Of a DNA stretch of 8,718 nt, positions 1 to 6,900 are shown piece after piece; position 1 is the stretch's first letter, and every line of letters starts with the position of its first letter. Origin of the DNA: Devosia sp. Its GTDB lineage: Bacteria; Pseudomonadota; Alphaproteobacteria; Rhizobiales; Devosiaceae. The position numbers and the translations under genes were made by a program. The notes under the pieces are model-generated. The model was not told where the DNA came from. It did no database searches and saw nothing but the letters and a program-made list of their open reading frames with translations. The DNA lies in assembly GCA_025352765.1 (NCBI GenBank), contig JANXSI010000062.1, positions 1-8,718 of the forward strand, read 5' to 3'.

Positions 1-1662
1 CGCCCCGACTTCGAACGCCCGCTTGCCGTCGACGACGAGGTGCAGCCGCTCGGGCGCCTCGCCGAACCGGTGTGCGAGATAGGACGGTGCGTAAGGGGAG
101 GGCGGCGGCGTCCACGGGCTCGCCACGAGATCGGGCCCGGGCGCGCCGCGTTCTTCGGCAATGGCGCCGGCATCGGCCGGGGCGATCACCCCGAGCTCGA
201 CCGACGCGGCGACGTCGCCCAGCGACAAATTGCTGAGCCGGGCATCCGTTGCCTGGTGGGCCAGGCTTTGGCCGCTCGACAGGAACGAGGGGGCGCCGGC
301 CACCGGCGGCGCCACCGGAAACGATGCGTCGGGGGTCTCGAGGAAGGTTCCGAGTTCAACGTCCTCGACCGGGGCCGCGTCCTGTCCAAAGAGCGCTGCG
401 ACGGCCTCGCGTCCGCTCTGGGCGCAGGTCAGCATCGACCGGTAGCTGGCGGCCGAACCCACGAGCTCGATATGCTCGAGCGGGCGACCGGCCTCGAGCA
501 CGCTACGGTCCTTGTTCCATTGCACGGCGCCGCCGGCTTGCATCCACAATGCCAGATCGGGCTGCCAGGGCCCTCCGACGATCAACTGGGTGGCCTCGAT
601 CGTCGCGGCGGCCGCGACGCTGCCAATATTGGCAAAGGCGAAGTTCCCCGGCTGCGCCAGCAACGGAAACTGTCCCGACGCGATGGTGAGACCGCTGGCT
701 TTGGCGAAGTCGATGAACCGGGACTGCGGGTTGATCCGGATGTCGATGACCCGGCGGATGGCGACGCCGGCGTCGTGCAGGCGAAGCGCCAGCCGATAGC
801 CGTAGTTGCTCTGCGTCGCGATCACCGCACCGGCGCCGTGGGCGACCCCGTAGCGCTTGGCGAGGTGGTAGGCGCCGATCGCGGTCGACACACCCGGCAG
901 CCGGTTTCCGGGAAAGACCGGCAGCCGCTGCAGGCTCCCGGTGGCGAGCACCATCCTCGCCGCAGCGAGGCCGAGCAGGCGGCCGCGCGGCGGACCATCG
1001 CCGACAACGACCTGGTGGATCGTCGCGTTGTGTCCATTGAGAGCCATCACCTCCGCCCGGAGCAGCAAGGTGACATTGGGGGCCGCGGTGAGTTCGTCGA
1101 CGAGGCGCGCGACCAGTGCGTCGGGGGACTCATCGTCGCCGACCGCGCCGAAATAGCGCGCATCGCCGCCCCACCACGGGCGGCGCTCGACGAGCGTCAC
1201 CGAGTGCCCCGCTGACGCGGCCGCACTGGCGGCCGAGAGTCCGGCGACGCCGCCGCCGATCACCAGCACGTCCGTCGGCGGGAGCGCCTCGCGGTCGCCG
1301 CGGAGCTGATCCGCCGCCGGCATCACCTCCTCGAGCCGATGCCGGAGCGACCCCGGCTGGCGCAGCGGCAGGCGGAGCTTGGGGCCGACACTGGTGAGAT
1401 CGAGCCCGTCCCCGGCGGGCAGGCGATCCATCGGCAGCGGTTTGCCCTTGAGCAGGACCAGTGGACTGAAAGCCTCCGTCAGTCCGATCGGCGAGGCGCC
1501 CTGCCGGCCATAGGTGTCGATGCCGGCTGCCAGCACCGCCGAGAGCACCGTGTCGCCGGCAAAGCCGCTGATCGGATGGCCGTCGAGCCGGAACTGCAGC
1601 GGCTTGGCGCGATCGAGTTCGATGCCCCCGAACTGGTGCGCGGCGTCGGCGGCGAGCCTCAT
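1..1662 (-). CDS. Sarcosine oxidase alpha subunit-like NAD/FAD oxidoreductase (3' end beyond window)
   Basis: This frame is open from ATG at 1662 to the left edge, 554 codons with no stop, so only the N-terminal part is seen; SoxA proteins are roughly 1000 aa. Residues 13-50 (starting GIELDRAKPLQFRLDG, then FAGDTVLSAVLAAGI) match the ferredoxin-like N-terminal domain of SoxA, which carries no iron-sulfur cluster; no Cys occurs before C413. A Rossmann dinucleotide motif follows (DVLVIGGGVAGLSA from 131; G136, G138, G141) with an acidic residue at E159 ending the second strand. The segment MVLATGSLQRLPVFPGNRLPG (from 237, here joined loosely) and YGVAHGAG (271) fit the flavin disulfide-reductase fold of this family. 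VGSAASYRSMLTCAQSG (401-417) fits its conserved glycine-rich end. Residues after about 475 are hard to place, and a C-terminal GcvT/aminomethyltransferase domain would lie off the edge. The start is supported by GGGGGAG eight bases upstream and by an ATGA overlap with the preceding gene, so the two are probably co-translated. The substrate is unknown; sarcosine is only the family prototype. Confidence 0.75.
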   Translation of the reverse strand, partial: MRLAADAAHQFGGIELDRAKPLQFRLDGHPISGFAGDTVLSAVLAAGIDTYGRQGASPIGLTEAFSPLVLLKGKPLPMDRLPAGDGLDLTSVGPKLRLPLRQPGSLRHRLEEVMPAADQLRGDREALPPTDVLVIGGGVAGLSAASAAASAGHSVTLVERRPWWGGDARYFGAVGDDESPDALVARLVDELTAAPNVTLLLRAEVMALNGHNATIHQVVVGDGPPRGRLLGLAAARMVLATGSLQRLPVFPGNRLPGVSTAIGAYHLAKRYGVAHGAGAVIATQSNYGYRLALRLHDAGVAIRRVIDIRINPQSRFIDFAKASGLTIASGQFPLLAQPGNFAFANIGSVAAAATIEATQLIVGGPWQPDLALWMQAGGAVQWNKDRSVLEAGRPLEHIELVGSAASYRSMLTCAQSGREAVAALFGQDAAPVEDVELGTFLETPDASFPVAPPVAGAPSFLSSGQSLAHQATDARLSNLSLGDVAASVELGVIAPADAGAIAEERGAPGPDLVASPWTPPPSPYAPSYLAHRFGEAPERLHLVVDGKRAFEVGA

Positions 1663-2666
1663 GGGACCATCTCCCCCGGAGCAACGAAATCGGCAACGGT
1701 GGACCGGTCGGTCTGGGCCGGATCATGCGCCGCAAACCAGGCGGCCTCCGTTTCGGTCGCCCGGCCGGCGAGCAGGCGGGCCAGCGGCGGCGCGAGGAAC
1801 GCTGCGGCCTCGCCGAGCCCGCCGATCACGAACATCCCACTGTCGCCCAGCGGCCCGATGAGTGGCGCACCGTCGCGCGTGATGAGCCGCCGGTAGTGGC
1901 TGCTGGCGCGGCGGGCCAGCGGGAACGGGCCGGTGAGGCACGAGGCGAGGCGGGCATCAATGTCGGTATCCCCGGCGATCAGCGCTAGCACCGACAGATC
2001 CGAGCGCTGCACGAGCGTGACGCCGCGGTCCGGAAAGCGGATGATCGGGGCAGCGAGCGAATGCGCCGGCACCGTGAGCGTTGTCGTCATCGGCAGCGGA
2101 ACGAGGAGTTTGGGGCGGCGCGCCTCCGGCAAGAGGTCCAGCAGGGCGCCGTTGTCGACCAGCACGACGCGGTCCGCCACCACCGGCTGGCCATCGATGG
2201 TGAGCGCCACGCGCCCCGAGTCGGGGAAGGTCACGCGCGCCGACGGGACCGATTTCACCTTTGAGTCGTGCAGCGTGATGTCGCCTTGGATCAGGGCGAC
2301 ATCGGAAAACACCCCATCCCGGCTACGCTGCCGGTAGCCGCGCGCCGCGTGGGCCATGTGCCCGAGCGCGTCGCGCGTCGTTGGCAGGTCGGCAATGATC
2401 TTGACCCGGGTGGTGCGGACCACATCGCGGGCCCCGATCGACTGCATCAGGGCGAAGGTTTCCGCGACCGATTGGCTGAGCAGCCGCCAGGTTTCGGGCC
2501 GCGTCGCGAGCGGCAGCGCCAGGTCGAGGTCGCGTGGCAGGCGTTGCACCGAGACCGGCCCGGCGACGCGAATGACGCGTTTGGCATGGCCATGCGCCAG
2601 AAGGCCGGCGAGCAGGGCAGACAGTGGCCCGGCCCCAAAGATGGCGAAATCGTAACTGTCGGTCAT
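1659..2666 (-). CDS. Short DAO-family FAD-dependent oxidoreductase, SoxB-like partner
   Basis: This is a 335-aa protein. The N terminus YDFAIFGAGPLSALLAGLLA (5-24) is a Rossmann beta-alpha-beta start, but the third glycine of GxGxxG is replaced by Ser (GAGPLS, 11-16). The C-terminal stretch RRLITRDGAPLIGP (259-272), followed by GMFVIGGLGEAAAFLAPPLA (277-296), matches the conserved closing segment of DAO enzymes such as glycine oxidase, D-amino acid dehydrogenase and SoxB. The middle part is poorly conserved, and the protein is shorter than the roughly 400 aa usual for SoxB. I saw no signal peptide or membrane segment, so it is probably cytoplasmic. It overlaps the SoxA-like gene by four bases (ATGA), which suggests a heteromeric enzyme like the SoxAB flavoprotein core, oxidising an amine or N-methyl amino acid. 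No SoxD gene lies between them. It could instead be a subunit with weakened FAD binding. The family call is fairly sure; the substrate is not. Confidence 0.7.
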   Translation of the reverse strand: MTDSYDFAIFGAGPLSALLAGLLAHGHAKRVIRVAGPVSVQRLPRDLDLALPLATRPETWRLLSQSVAETFALMQSIGARDVVRTTRVKIIADLPTTRDALGHMAHAARGYRQRSRDGVFSDVALIQGDITLHDSKVKSVPSARVTFPDSGRVALTIDGQPVVADRVVLVDNGALLDLLPEARRPKLLVPLPMTTTLTVPAHSLAAPIIRFPDRGVTLVQRSDLSVLALIAGDTDIDARLASCLTGPFPLARRASSHYRRLITRDGAPLIGPLGDSGMFVIGGLGEAAAFLAPPLARLLAGRATETEAAWFAAHDPAQTDRSTVADFVAPGEMVP

Positions 2667-2673
2667 GGGCTAG

Positions 2674-2703
2674 ATATTGACTGCGGCAATAGGCGCCTGC
2701 CAA
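2674..2703 (-). promoter_or_regulatory. Candidate promoter of the minus-strand flavoprotein pair
   Basis: Read on the minus strand, TTGGCA (2703-2698) matches five of six positions of the TTGACA -35 element. An 18-base spacer leads to CAATAT (2679-2674), a weak -10 with three matches to TATAAT. The -10 ends seven bases before the ATG at 2666, so transcription would begin at or next to the start codon. No Shine-Dalgarno sequence precedes that ATG, which fits a leaderless mRNA. This is inference from sequence only. Confidence 0.3.
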
Positions 2704-2718
2704 TGGAGCACGCATCGG

Positions 2719-2747
2719 TGCATTTTTCGCCCGAATGTCTCTATAGA
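2719..2747 (+). promoter_or_regulatory. Candidate ccm operon promoter with palindromic -10
   Basis: TATAGA at 2742-2747 is the best -10-like hexamer upstream of ccmI (four of six matches to TATAAT). It lies inside the perfect 8-bp palindrome TCTATAGA (2740-2747), so it reads the same on both strands. Seventeen bases upstream is TGCATT (2719-2724), a poor -35, so an activator may be needed. The implied start near 2754 would give a leader of about 30 bases. A short SD-like TGAGG (2778-2782) sits only two bases before the ccmI ATG. Confidence 0.3.
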
Positions 2748-2784
2748 TGCCACGGCCTGCACCCTGCTTGAACCCGCTGAGGCC

Positions 2785-3885
2785 ATGACCATCTGGTTGT
2801 TTGCTCTGATTTTGACCGCCATCGCCTGCGCCGCGCTGTATTACGCGGGCGCCGGACGCACGGTCAACGCCGGTCTCAGTGTTGCGGATGCAACCGCTGA
2901 GCACTTCCGCGAACAATTGCGCACCATTGACGCCGACGCCGCCGCCGGGCGGCTGGGCACAGCCGAAGCCACGGCCGCCAAGGGCGAGCTCGCGCGCGAA
3001 GTCATCCGCCTCAAGTCCGAGCCTGCCGATGCCATGGCGACGGGCAGCAAGGCGATGGTGATTGTCGCCGTCGGTCTCGTCGCCGCGCTGGCGCTTGGGA
3101 CGTACTGGCGCCTCGGCAGCCCCGATCTTCCCGCAGCCCCGCTTGCCGGACGCACCGCCCAGATCGGCTCTGGCGTCGACCTCAACAAGGCCATTGCGGC
3201 GATCGAGACGCGCTTGGCGCAGGATCCCGGCGACCTCAAGGGCTGGCAGGTGATTGCCCCGGCCTATATGCAGCTCGGGCGCTACACTGATGCCGTCAAC
3301 GCGCTGCGCAAGGTCAACGCGCTGGCGCAGCCGACGGCGGACACGCAGACCGATCTGGGCGAGGCGCTGATGATGGCCAATGGTGGCAAGATCGCCGGTG
3401 AACCGCTGCAGCTGTTCAAGACGGCCGCCGCGCTCGACCCCAAGCATGTCCGCTCGCGCTACTATATCGCCGGCGAGGAAACAAGCTCGGGCGACTATCC
3501 GGCCGCCATCCGCGACTGGAACGCACTTCTGGCGCTCGGCAAGGGTGATGAACCCTGGGTGGTGACGGCCAAGAATGGCCTCGCCTTCGCCAAGCAGGCA
3601 AGCAATCCCGACAAGGCCGCTGCGGCGGCCGCAACGGCTGCCACGCCGCCCGACGCAGCGCAGATCGGCGCCATGGTCGACGGTCTCGATGCGCGGCTCA
3701 AGGCGGATGGCGGCACGATCGATGAGTGGACGCGCCTGGTCCGCTCGCGCATGGTGCAGGGACGCGTCGCCGACGCGCAGCTCGCTTATGACGCCGCCCG
3801 CAAGGCCTATCCGGACAAGACCGTACGCACCGAACTCGACATCCTCGCGGCTGATAACGGCCTCGTCGCCAAGGACGCGCCATGA
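2785..3885 (+). CDS. ccmI: Cytochrome c biogenesis protein CcmI (CycH)
   Basis: This 366-aa inner-membrane protein binds apocytochrome c and presents it to the CcmF-CcmH heme ligation module on the periplasmic side. Two membrane segments are visible, residues 2-21 and about 90-107. The cytoplasmic loop between them carries the family signature: FREQLRTID (41-49), then GRLGTAEATAAKGELAREV (55-73). The periplasmic part has TPR-like helices, with LKGWQVIAPAYMQLGRYTDA (151-170) as the clearest repeat and another around 222-255. A closing block around 291-343 (IGAMVDGLDARL, WTRLVRSRMVQGR) is typical of CycH proteins. An Ala-rich linker lies at about 278-290. I chose ATG 2785 because the first membrane segment begins right after it; the in-frame ATG at 2677 would add 36 unrelated residues. 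The stop overlaps ccmE by four bases. It is the first gene of the ccmIEFH operon. Confidence 0.93.
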   Translation: MTIWLFALILTAIACAALYYAGAGRTVNAGLSVADATAEHFREQLRTIDADAAAGRLGTAEATAAKGELAREVIRLKSEPADAMATGSKAMVIVAVGLVAALALGTYWRLGSPDLPAAPLAGRTAQIGSGVDLNKAIAAIETRLAQDPGDLKGWQVIAPAYMQLGRYTDAVNALRKVNALAQPTADTQTDLGEALMMANGGKIAGEPLQLFKTAAALDPKHVRSRYYIAGEETSSGDYPAAIRDWNALLALGKGDEPWVVTAKNGLAFAKQASNPDKAAAAAATAATPPDAAQIGAMVDGLDARLKADGGTIDEWTRLVRSRMVQGRVADAQLAYDAARKAYPDKTVRTELDILAADNGLVAKDAP

Positions 3886-4328
3886 TGACCCGCAAGCAGA
3901 AGCGGCTGAGCGTCATTGCCGGGCTTGGCGCGGTGGTGGCGGTCGCCTTCGGGTTGATCCTGTTCGCCCTGCGCGACCAGATCGTCTTCTTCTATTCGCC
4001 CACCGAAATGCATGAGAAGGCCATCGCTGTCGGCACCCCCGTGCGGCTCGGCGGCATGGTGGTCGAGGGCACGTGGAAAAAGGCCGGCGACCAGAACGAT
4101 TTCGTCGTTACCGACGGCACCACGCAGATGGCAGCGCATTATACCGGGATTCTACCCGACCTGTTCCGCGAGGGGCAGGGCGTGGTGATCGAAGGCGCGC
4201 TGGCCGGCGATGGCAGCTTTGCGGCCAGCAACGTGCTGGCCAAGCATGACGAAAAATACATGCCCAAGGCGCTGGTCGAAGAGCTCAAGGCCAAGGGCGA
4301 ATGGCAGCGCAACGAGGGCGGCGACTGA
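3882..4328 (+). CDS. ccmE: Periplasmic heme chaperone CcmE (CycJ)
   Basis: CcmE receives heme from the CcmABCD complex, binds it covalently through a histidine and hands it to CcmF for attachment to apocytochrome c. The 148-aa product has a basic N terminus (RKQKRL), one membrane anchor at about 10-30, and a periplasmic OB-fold beta domain. The hallmark heme site is KHDEKYMPK (121-129): His122 is the expected covalent heme ligand and Tyr126 the axial-ligand tyrosine of the HxxxY motif. The preceding segment from FVVTDGTTQ (74-82) through GQGVVIEGAL (98-107) is typical. AAGGA at 3871-3875 lies six bases before ATG 3882. A second ATG at 3885 would drop only one Met and is equally possible. The gene overlaps ccmI by four bases, and its TGA overlaps the ccmF ATG by one base. 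Confidence 0.95.
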   Translation: MMTRKQKRLSVIAGLGAVVAVAFGLILFALRDQIVFFYSPTEMHEKAIAVGTPVRLGGMVVEGTWKKAGDQNDFVVTDGTTQMAAHYTGILPDLFREGQGVVIEGALAGDGSFAASNVLAKHDEKYMPKALVEELKAKGEWQRNEGGD

Positions 4329-6301
4329 TGGCGATCGAACTCGGGCATTTCGCGCTGATCCTCGCCTTTGCCATTGCCGCCGTATCGGCGGTGGCGGGGC
4401 TGGCGCTGTGGAACCGCAGCGAACGCATCACGCTGGTGCTCCGGCAGGGCGCGGTGCTGCAGTTCCTCCTGATCGGCGCCGCATTCCTCGCGCTCATCGA
4501 GGCGTTCGTGACCTCGGATTTTTCGCTGTCCCTCGCGGCACAGCACTCGAACTCGATGCAACCGCTGCTGTTCAAGATCACCAGCGTCTGGGGCAACCAC
4601 GAGGGCTCGATGGTCCTGTGGGTGATGATCCTGGTGCTGATGGGCGCGCTGGTGGCGCTGTTCGGCCGTAACCTGCCGCGCGAACTGCTGACGCTGGTGC
4701 TGGCGATCCAGAGCCTCTTGGTCGCGGCGTTCGGCGGCTTCACGCTGTTCACCTCGAACCCGTTCCTGCGGCTCTCGCCCGCGCCGCTCGAAGGGCAGGA
4801 ACTGAACCCGATCCTGCAGGACATCGGCCTCGCGATCCATCCGCCGCTGCTCTACACGGGCTATGTCGGCTTTTCGGTCTGCTTCAGCTTTGCCGTCGCC
4901 GCCCTGATCTCGGGCCGCATCGACGCCGCCTGGGCCCGCTGGGTCCGCCCTTGGACGCTTCTGAGCTGGTGCTTTCTGACGCTGGGCATCGCGATGGGCT
5001 CCTACTGGGCCTATTACGAGCTCGGCTGGGGCGGCTGGTGGTTCTGGGACCCGGTCGAGAATGCGAGCTTCATGCCGTGGCTGGCGGGCACGGCACTGCT
5101 GCACTCGGCGCTGGTGATGGAAAAGCGCAATGCGCTGCGCATCTGGACGATCTTTCTGTCGATCATCACCTTTTCGCTGAGCCTCCTCGGCACCTTCATG
5201 GTCCGCTCGGGCGTCTTGACCTCGGTACACAGCTTTGCCACAGACCCGACCCGCGGGCTCGTGATCCTCGGCTTGCTCGCCGCCTTCATCGGCGGGGCGT
5301 TCGTGCTGTTCGCGCTACGCGCCTCCTCGCTCAGGATCGGGGGCCTGTTCGCGCCGATCAGCCGGGAAGGGGCGCTGATCCTCAACAATCTCTTCCTCGC
5401 CACCGCTGCGGCCGCAGTGCTGGTGGGAACGCTCTATCCGCTGCTGCTCGAGGCGCTGACCGGCAAGACCATCTCGGTCGGGGCGCCGTTCTTCTCGCTG
5501 ACCTTCGGCGTCATCATGACGCCACTCCTGATCGTGTTGCCGTTCGGGCCGTTCCTCGCCTGGAAGCGCGGCGACCTCGTTGCCGTGACGCAGCGTCTGG
5601 CCGGCGCCGCCGGAGCGGCAGTCTTTGTCGTCGTGCTGATCATCGCGCTTTCGGGTGAAAAGCTGTCGCTGGCGCCGCTTGGGCTCCTGCTCGGCTTCTG
5701 GGTGGCGTTCGGTGCCATCGCCGAACTGGTCGACCGGGCCGGCATCGGCCGGATGAGTCTTGCCACCAGCTGGCATCGGCTGATCGGCCTGCCGCGCTCG
5801 GCGTTCTCGACGGCACTGGCGCATTTCGGCATGGGAGTGTCGGTCATCGGCGTGGTCGCGGCCACCGCCTGGAACCTCGAGCTGGTGACCACCCTGCAGC
5901 CTGGGGCGACGACCACCGTGGGCGCCTACACCATCCGGTTCGATGGCGTCGAGGCCAAGCAGATCGAGAACTTCGCGGCCGAGATCGGCGACTTCACGGT
6001 GAGTACGCCTGGCGCCGCCGATCGTCGGCTGGCGCCCGAACGGCGCGTCTATACCGCCAGCGGCATGCCGACCACCGAGGCGGCAATCGAGACCTACGGC
6101 TTTTCGCAGCTCTACCTCCAACTCGGTGAGCGGGCCGCCGACGGCAGCCACACGGTGCGCGTCTGGTACAAGCCTTACGTCACGCTGATCTGGTTCGGTG
6201 CATTGCTGATGGCGTTTGCCGGCTTGCTGTCGCTGACCGATCGGCGCCTCCGCGTCGGGGTTGCCCGGCGCGTCGCCGCCAAGCCGGTCGCTGCCGAATG
6301 A
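4328..6301 (+). CDS. ccmF: Heme lyase subunit CcmF (CycK)
   Basis: CcmF is the polytopic core of the System I heme ligation complex; it takes heme from holo-CcmE and joins it to the CxxCH cysteines of apocytochrome c. The 657-aa product has many membrane helices and the diagnostic WWD tryptophan-rich periplasmic motif, GWGGWWFWDPVENASFMPWL (233-252). Four histidines fall where the known heme-ligating histidines are expected: H171 (in AIHPPLLYTGY), H259, H301 (in TSVHSFATDP) and H499 (in ALAHFGMGV). A periplasmic domain at about 517-615 includes ERRVYTASGMPTTEAAI (571-587), and a final helix follows VWYKPYVTLIWFG (612-624). ATG 4328 is preferred over ATG 4301 because it directly precedes the first membrane helix, has GAGGG nine bases upstream (4314-4318) and joins the ccmE stop as TGATG. 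Its length is normal for the family and no key residue is missing. Confidence 0.97.
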   Translation: MAIELGHFALILAFAIAAVSAVAGLALWNRSERITLVLRQGAVLQFLLIGAAFLALIEAFVTSDFSLSLAAQHSNSMQPLLFKITSVWGNHEGSMVLWVMILVLMGALVALFGRNLPRELLTLVLAIQSLLVAAFGGFTLFTSNPFLRLSPAPLEGQELNPILQDIGLAIHPPLLYTGYVGFSVCFSFAVAALISGRIDAAWARWVRPWTLLSWCFLTLGIAMGSYWAYYELGWGGWWFWDPVENASFMPWLAGTALLHSALVMEKRNALRIWTIFLSIITFSLSLLGTFMVRSGVLTSVHSFATDPTRGLVILGLLAAFIGGAFVLFALRASSLRIGGLFAPISREGALILNNLFLATAAAAVLVGTLYPLLLEALTGKTISVGAPFFSLTFGVIMTPLLIVLPFGPFLAWKRGDLVAVTQRLAGAAGAAVFVVVLIIALSGEKLSLAPLGLLLGFWVAFGAIAELVDRAGIGRMSLATSWHRLIGLPRSAFSTALAHFGMGVSVIGVVAATAWNLELVTTLQPGATTTVGAYTIRFDGVEAKQIENFAAEIGDFTVSTPGAADRRLAPERRVYTASGMPTTEAAIETYGFSQLYLQLGERAADGSHTVRVWYKPYVTLIWFGALLMAFAGLLSLTDRRLRVGVARRVAAKPVAAE

Positions 6302-6747
6302 GGGCGCTACTCGCGCTCATCATGCTGGCGTGGCTGGCGCTGCCGGCGATTGCGGTCAATCCGGACGAGGTACTGCCCGATCCGGCGCTCGAGGCGCGGG
6401 CGCGGGCGATTTCGGCGGGGCTGCGCTGCCTCGTCTGCCAGAACGAATCGATCGACGACAGCGACGCCGACCTCGCCCACCAGATCCGCGTGCTGGTGCG
6501 CGACCGGCTGACGGCCGGCGACACCGATGCGCAGGTGGTGCAATACCTCGTCGATCGCTACGGCGAGTTCATCCTGCTGAGGCCGGTGCTGGCGCCGCAC
6601 ACCATCATCCTGTGGACCGCAGCGCCGACGGTGCTGGTGATCGGCGGCATCGTGTTGTTCGTCGTTGCCCGCCGGCGGCGACGCGCGACGGTCGGCGAAG
6701 CCGCGCTGACGCCTGAAGAGCAGAAGGCGCTGGACGAGCTGGGCTGA
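6298..6747 (+). CDS. ccmH: Cytochrome c maturation thiol-disulfide protein CcmH (CycL)
   Basis: CcmH is a membrane-anchored periplasmic oxidoreductase that helps keep the apocytochrome CxxCH cysteines reduced for heme attachment by CcmF. The 149-aa product has a signal-like hydrophobic N terminus (about 1-19, ending LPAIA), then the diagnostic LRCLVCQN motif (42-49) with redox cysteines C44 and C47. A helical segment follows (HQIRVLVRDRLTAG, 61-74; VVQYLVDRYGEFILLRP, 80-96). A C-terminal membrane helix at about 103-124 is followed by a run of arginines. This is the short alphaproteobacterial CycL form; the long E. coli CcmH is a fusion that includes a CcmI-like part, encoded here as a separate gene. 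ATG 6298 overlaps the ccmF stop by four bases, and no strong SD is visible, so translation is probably coupled. It is the last gene of the operon; ccmG is not adjacent. Confidence 0.96.
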   Translation: MRALLALIMLAWLALPAIAVNPDEVLPDPALEARARAISAGLRCLVCQNESIDDSDADLAHQIRVLVRDRLTAGDTDAQVVQYLVDRYGEFILLRPVLAPHTIILWTAAPTVLVIGGIVLFVVARRRRRATVGEAALTPEEQKALDELG

Positions 6748-6900
6748 CGCCGGTTCGCGGCGGCAGGGGCCGCTCGACGAAATATGTCTCAATATTGCTG
6801 GTTGTTACCAAAGCTTAATGTTGGGGCAACCTCGCGGAAAGCGCAGCGCTCTCATACATGCGGCATCTCATTTCGAGAGCAGTGTTAAGGAGAACCAACA
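6748..6900 (+). promoter_or_regulatory. ccmH-degP intergenic region with clustered dyads
   Basis: This 153-bp spacer contains no convincing gene. Its centre (about 6778-6823) is clearly more AT-rich than the flanking genes. Small dyads cluster in it: CAATATTG (6790-6797), TGGTTGTTACCA (6799-6810), AAGCTT (6811-6816) and GTTGGGGCAAC (6820-6830). A longer inverted repeat, GCTCTC (6848-6853) with GAGAGC (6875-6880), encloses ATGCGGCAT (6858-6866). A strong SD, AAGGAGA (6887-6893), lies seven bases before the degP ATG. I could not identify a confident -35/-10 pair, nor an RpoH, RpoE or EcfG-type promoter. The region probably carries degP's own promoter and control sites. Confidence 0.45.

Noticed and set aside
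40..1215. Long plus-strand open frame (391 codons)
   Set aside because: It lies antisense to the SoxA-like gene, has Arg/Gly-rich composition typical of GC-rich shadow frames, and shows no recognisable domain. The minus-strand frame over the same DNA has clear motifs.
2323..3447. Long minus-strand open frame (374 codons) spanning the divergent intergenic region
   Set aside because: It overlaps ccmI and the DAO gene in another frame, crosses the intergenic region, and shows no family motif; ccmI and the DAO gene are clearly the real genes.
4301..4330. ATG 4301 as the ccmF start
   Set aside because: It would add nine residues inside the ccmE coding region. ATG 4328 has a better-placed SD, a TGATG junction with ccmE, and directly precedes the first membrane helix.
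4139..5230. Long minus-strand open frame (363 codons) opposite ccmE and ccmF
   Set aside because: Its composition is dominated by Arg, Gln, Asp and His, as expected from antisense of membrane-protein codons in GC-rich DNA. CcmE and CcmF are unambiguous on the other strand.
6757..6773. Hairpin GCGGC/GCCGC after ccmH as a terminator
   Set aside because: The stem has only five base pairs and no T tract follows, so it does not qualify as an intrinsic terminator; read-through from the ccm operon into degP remains possible.
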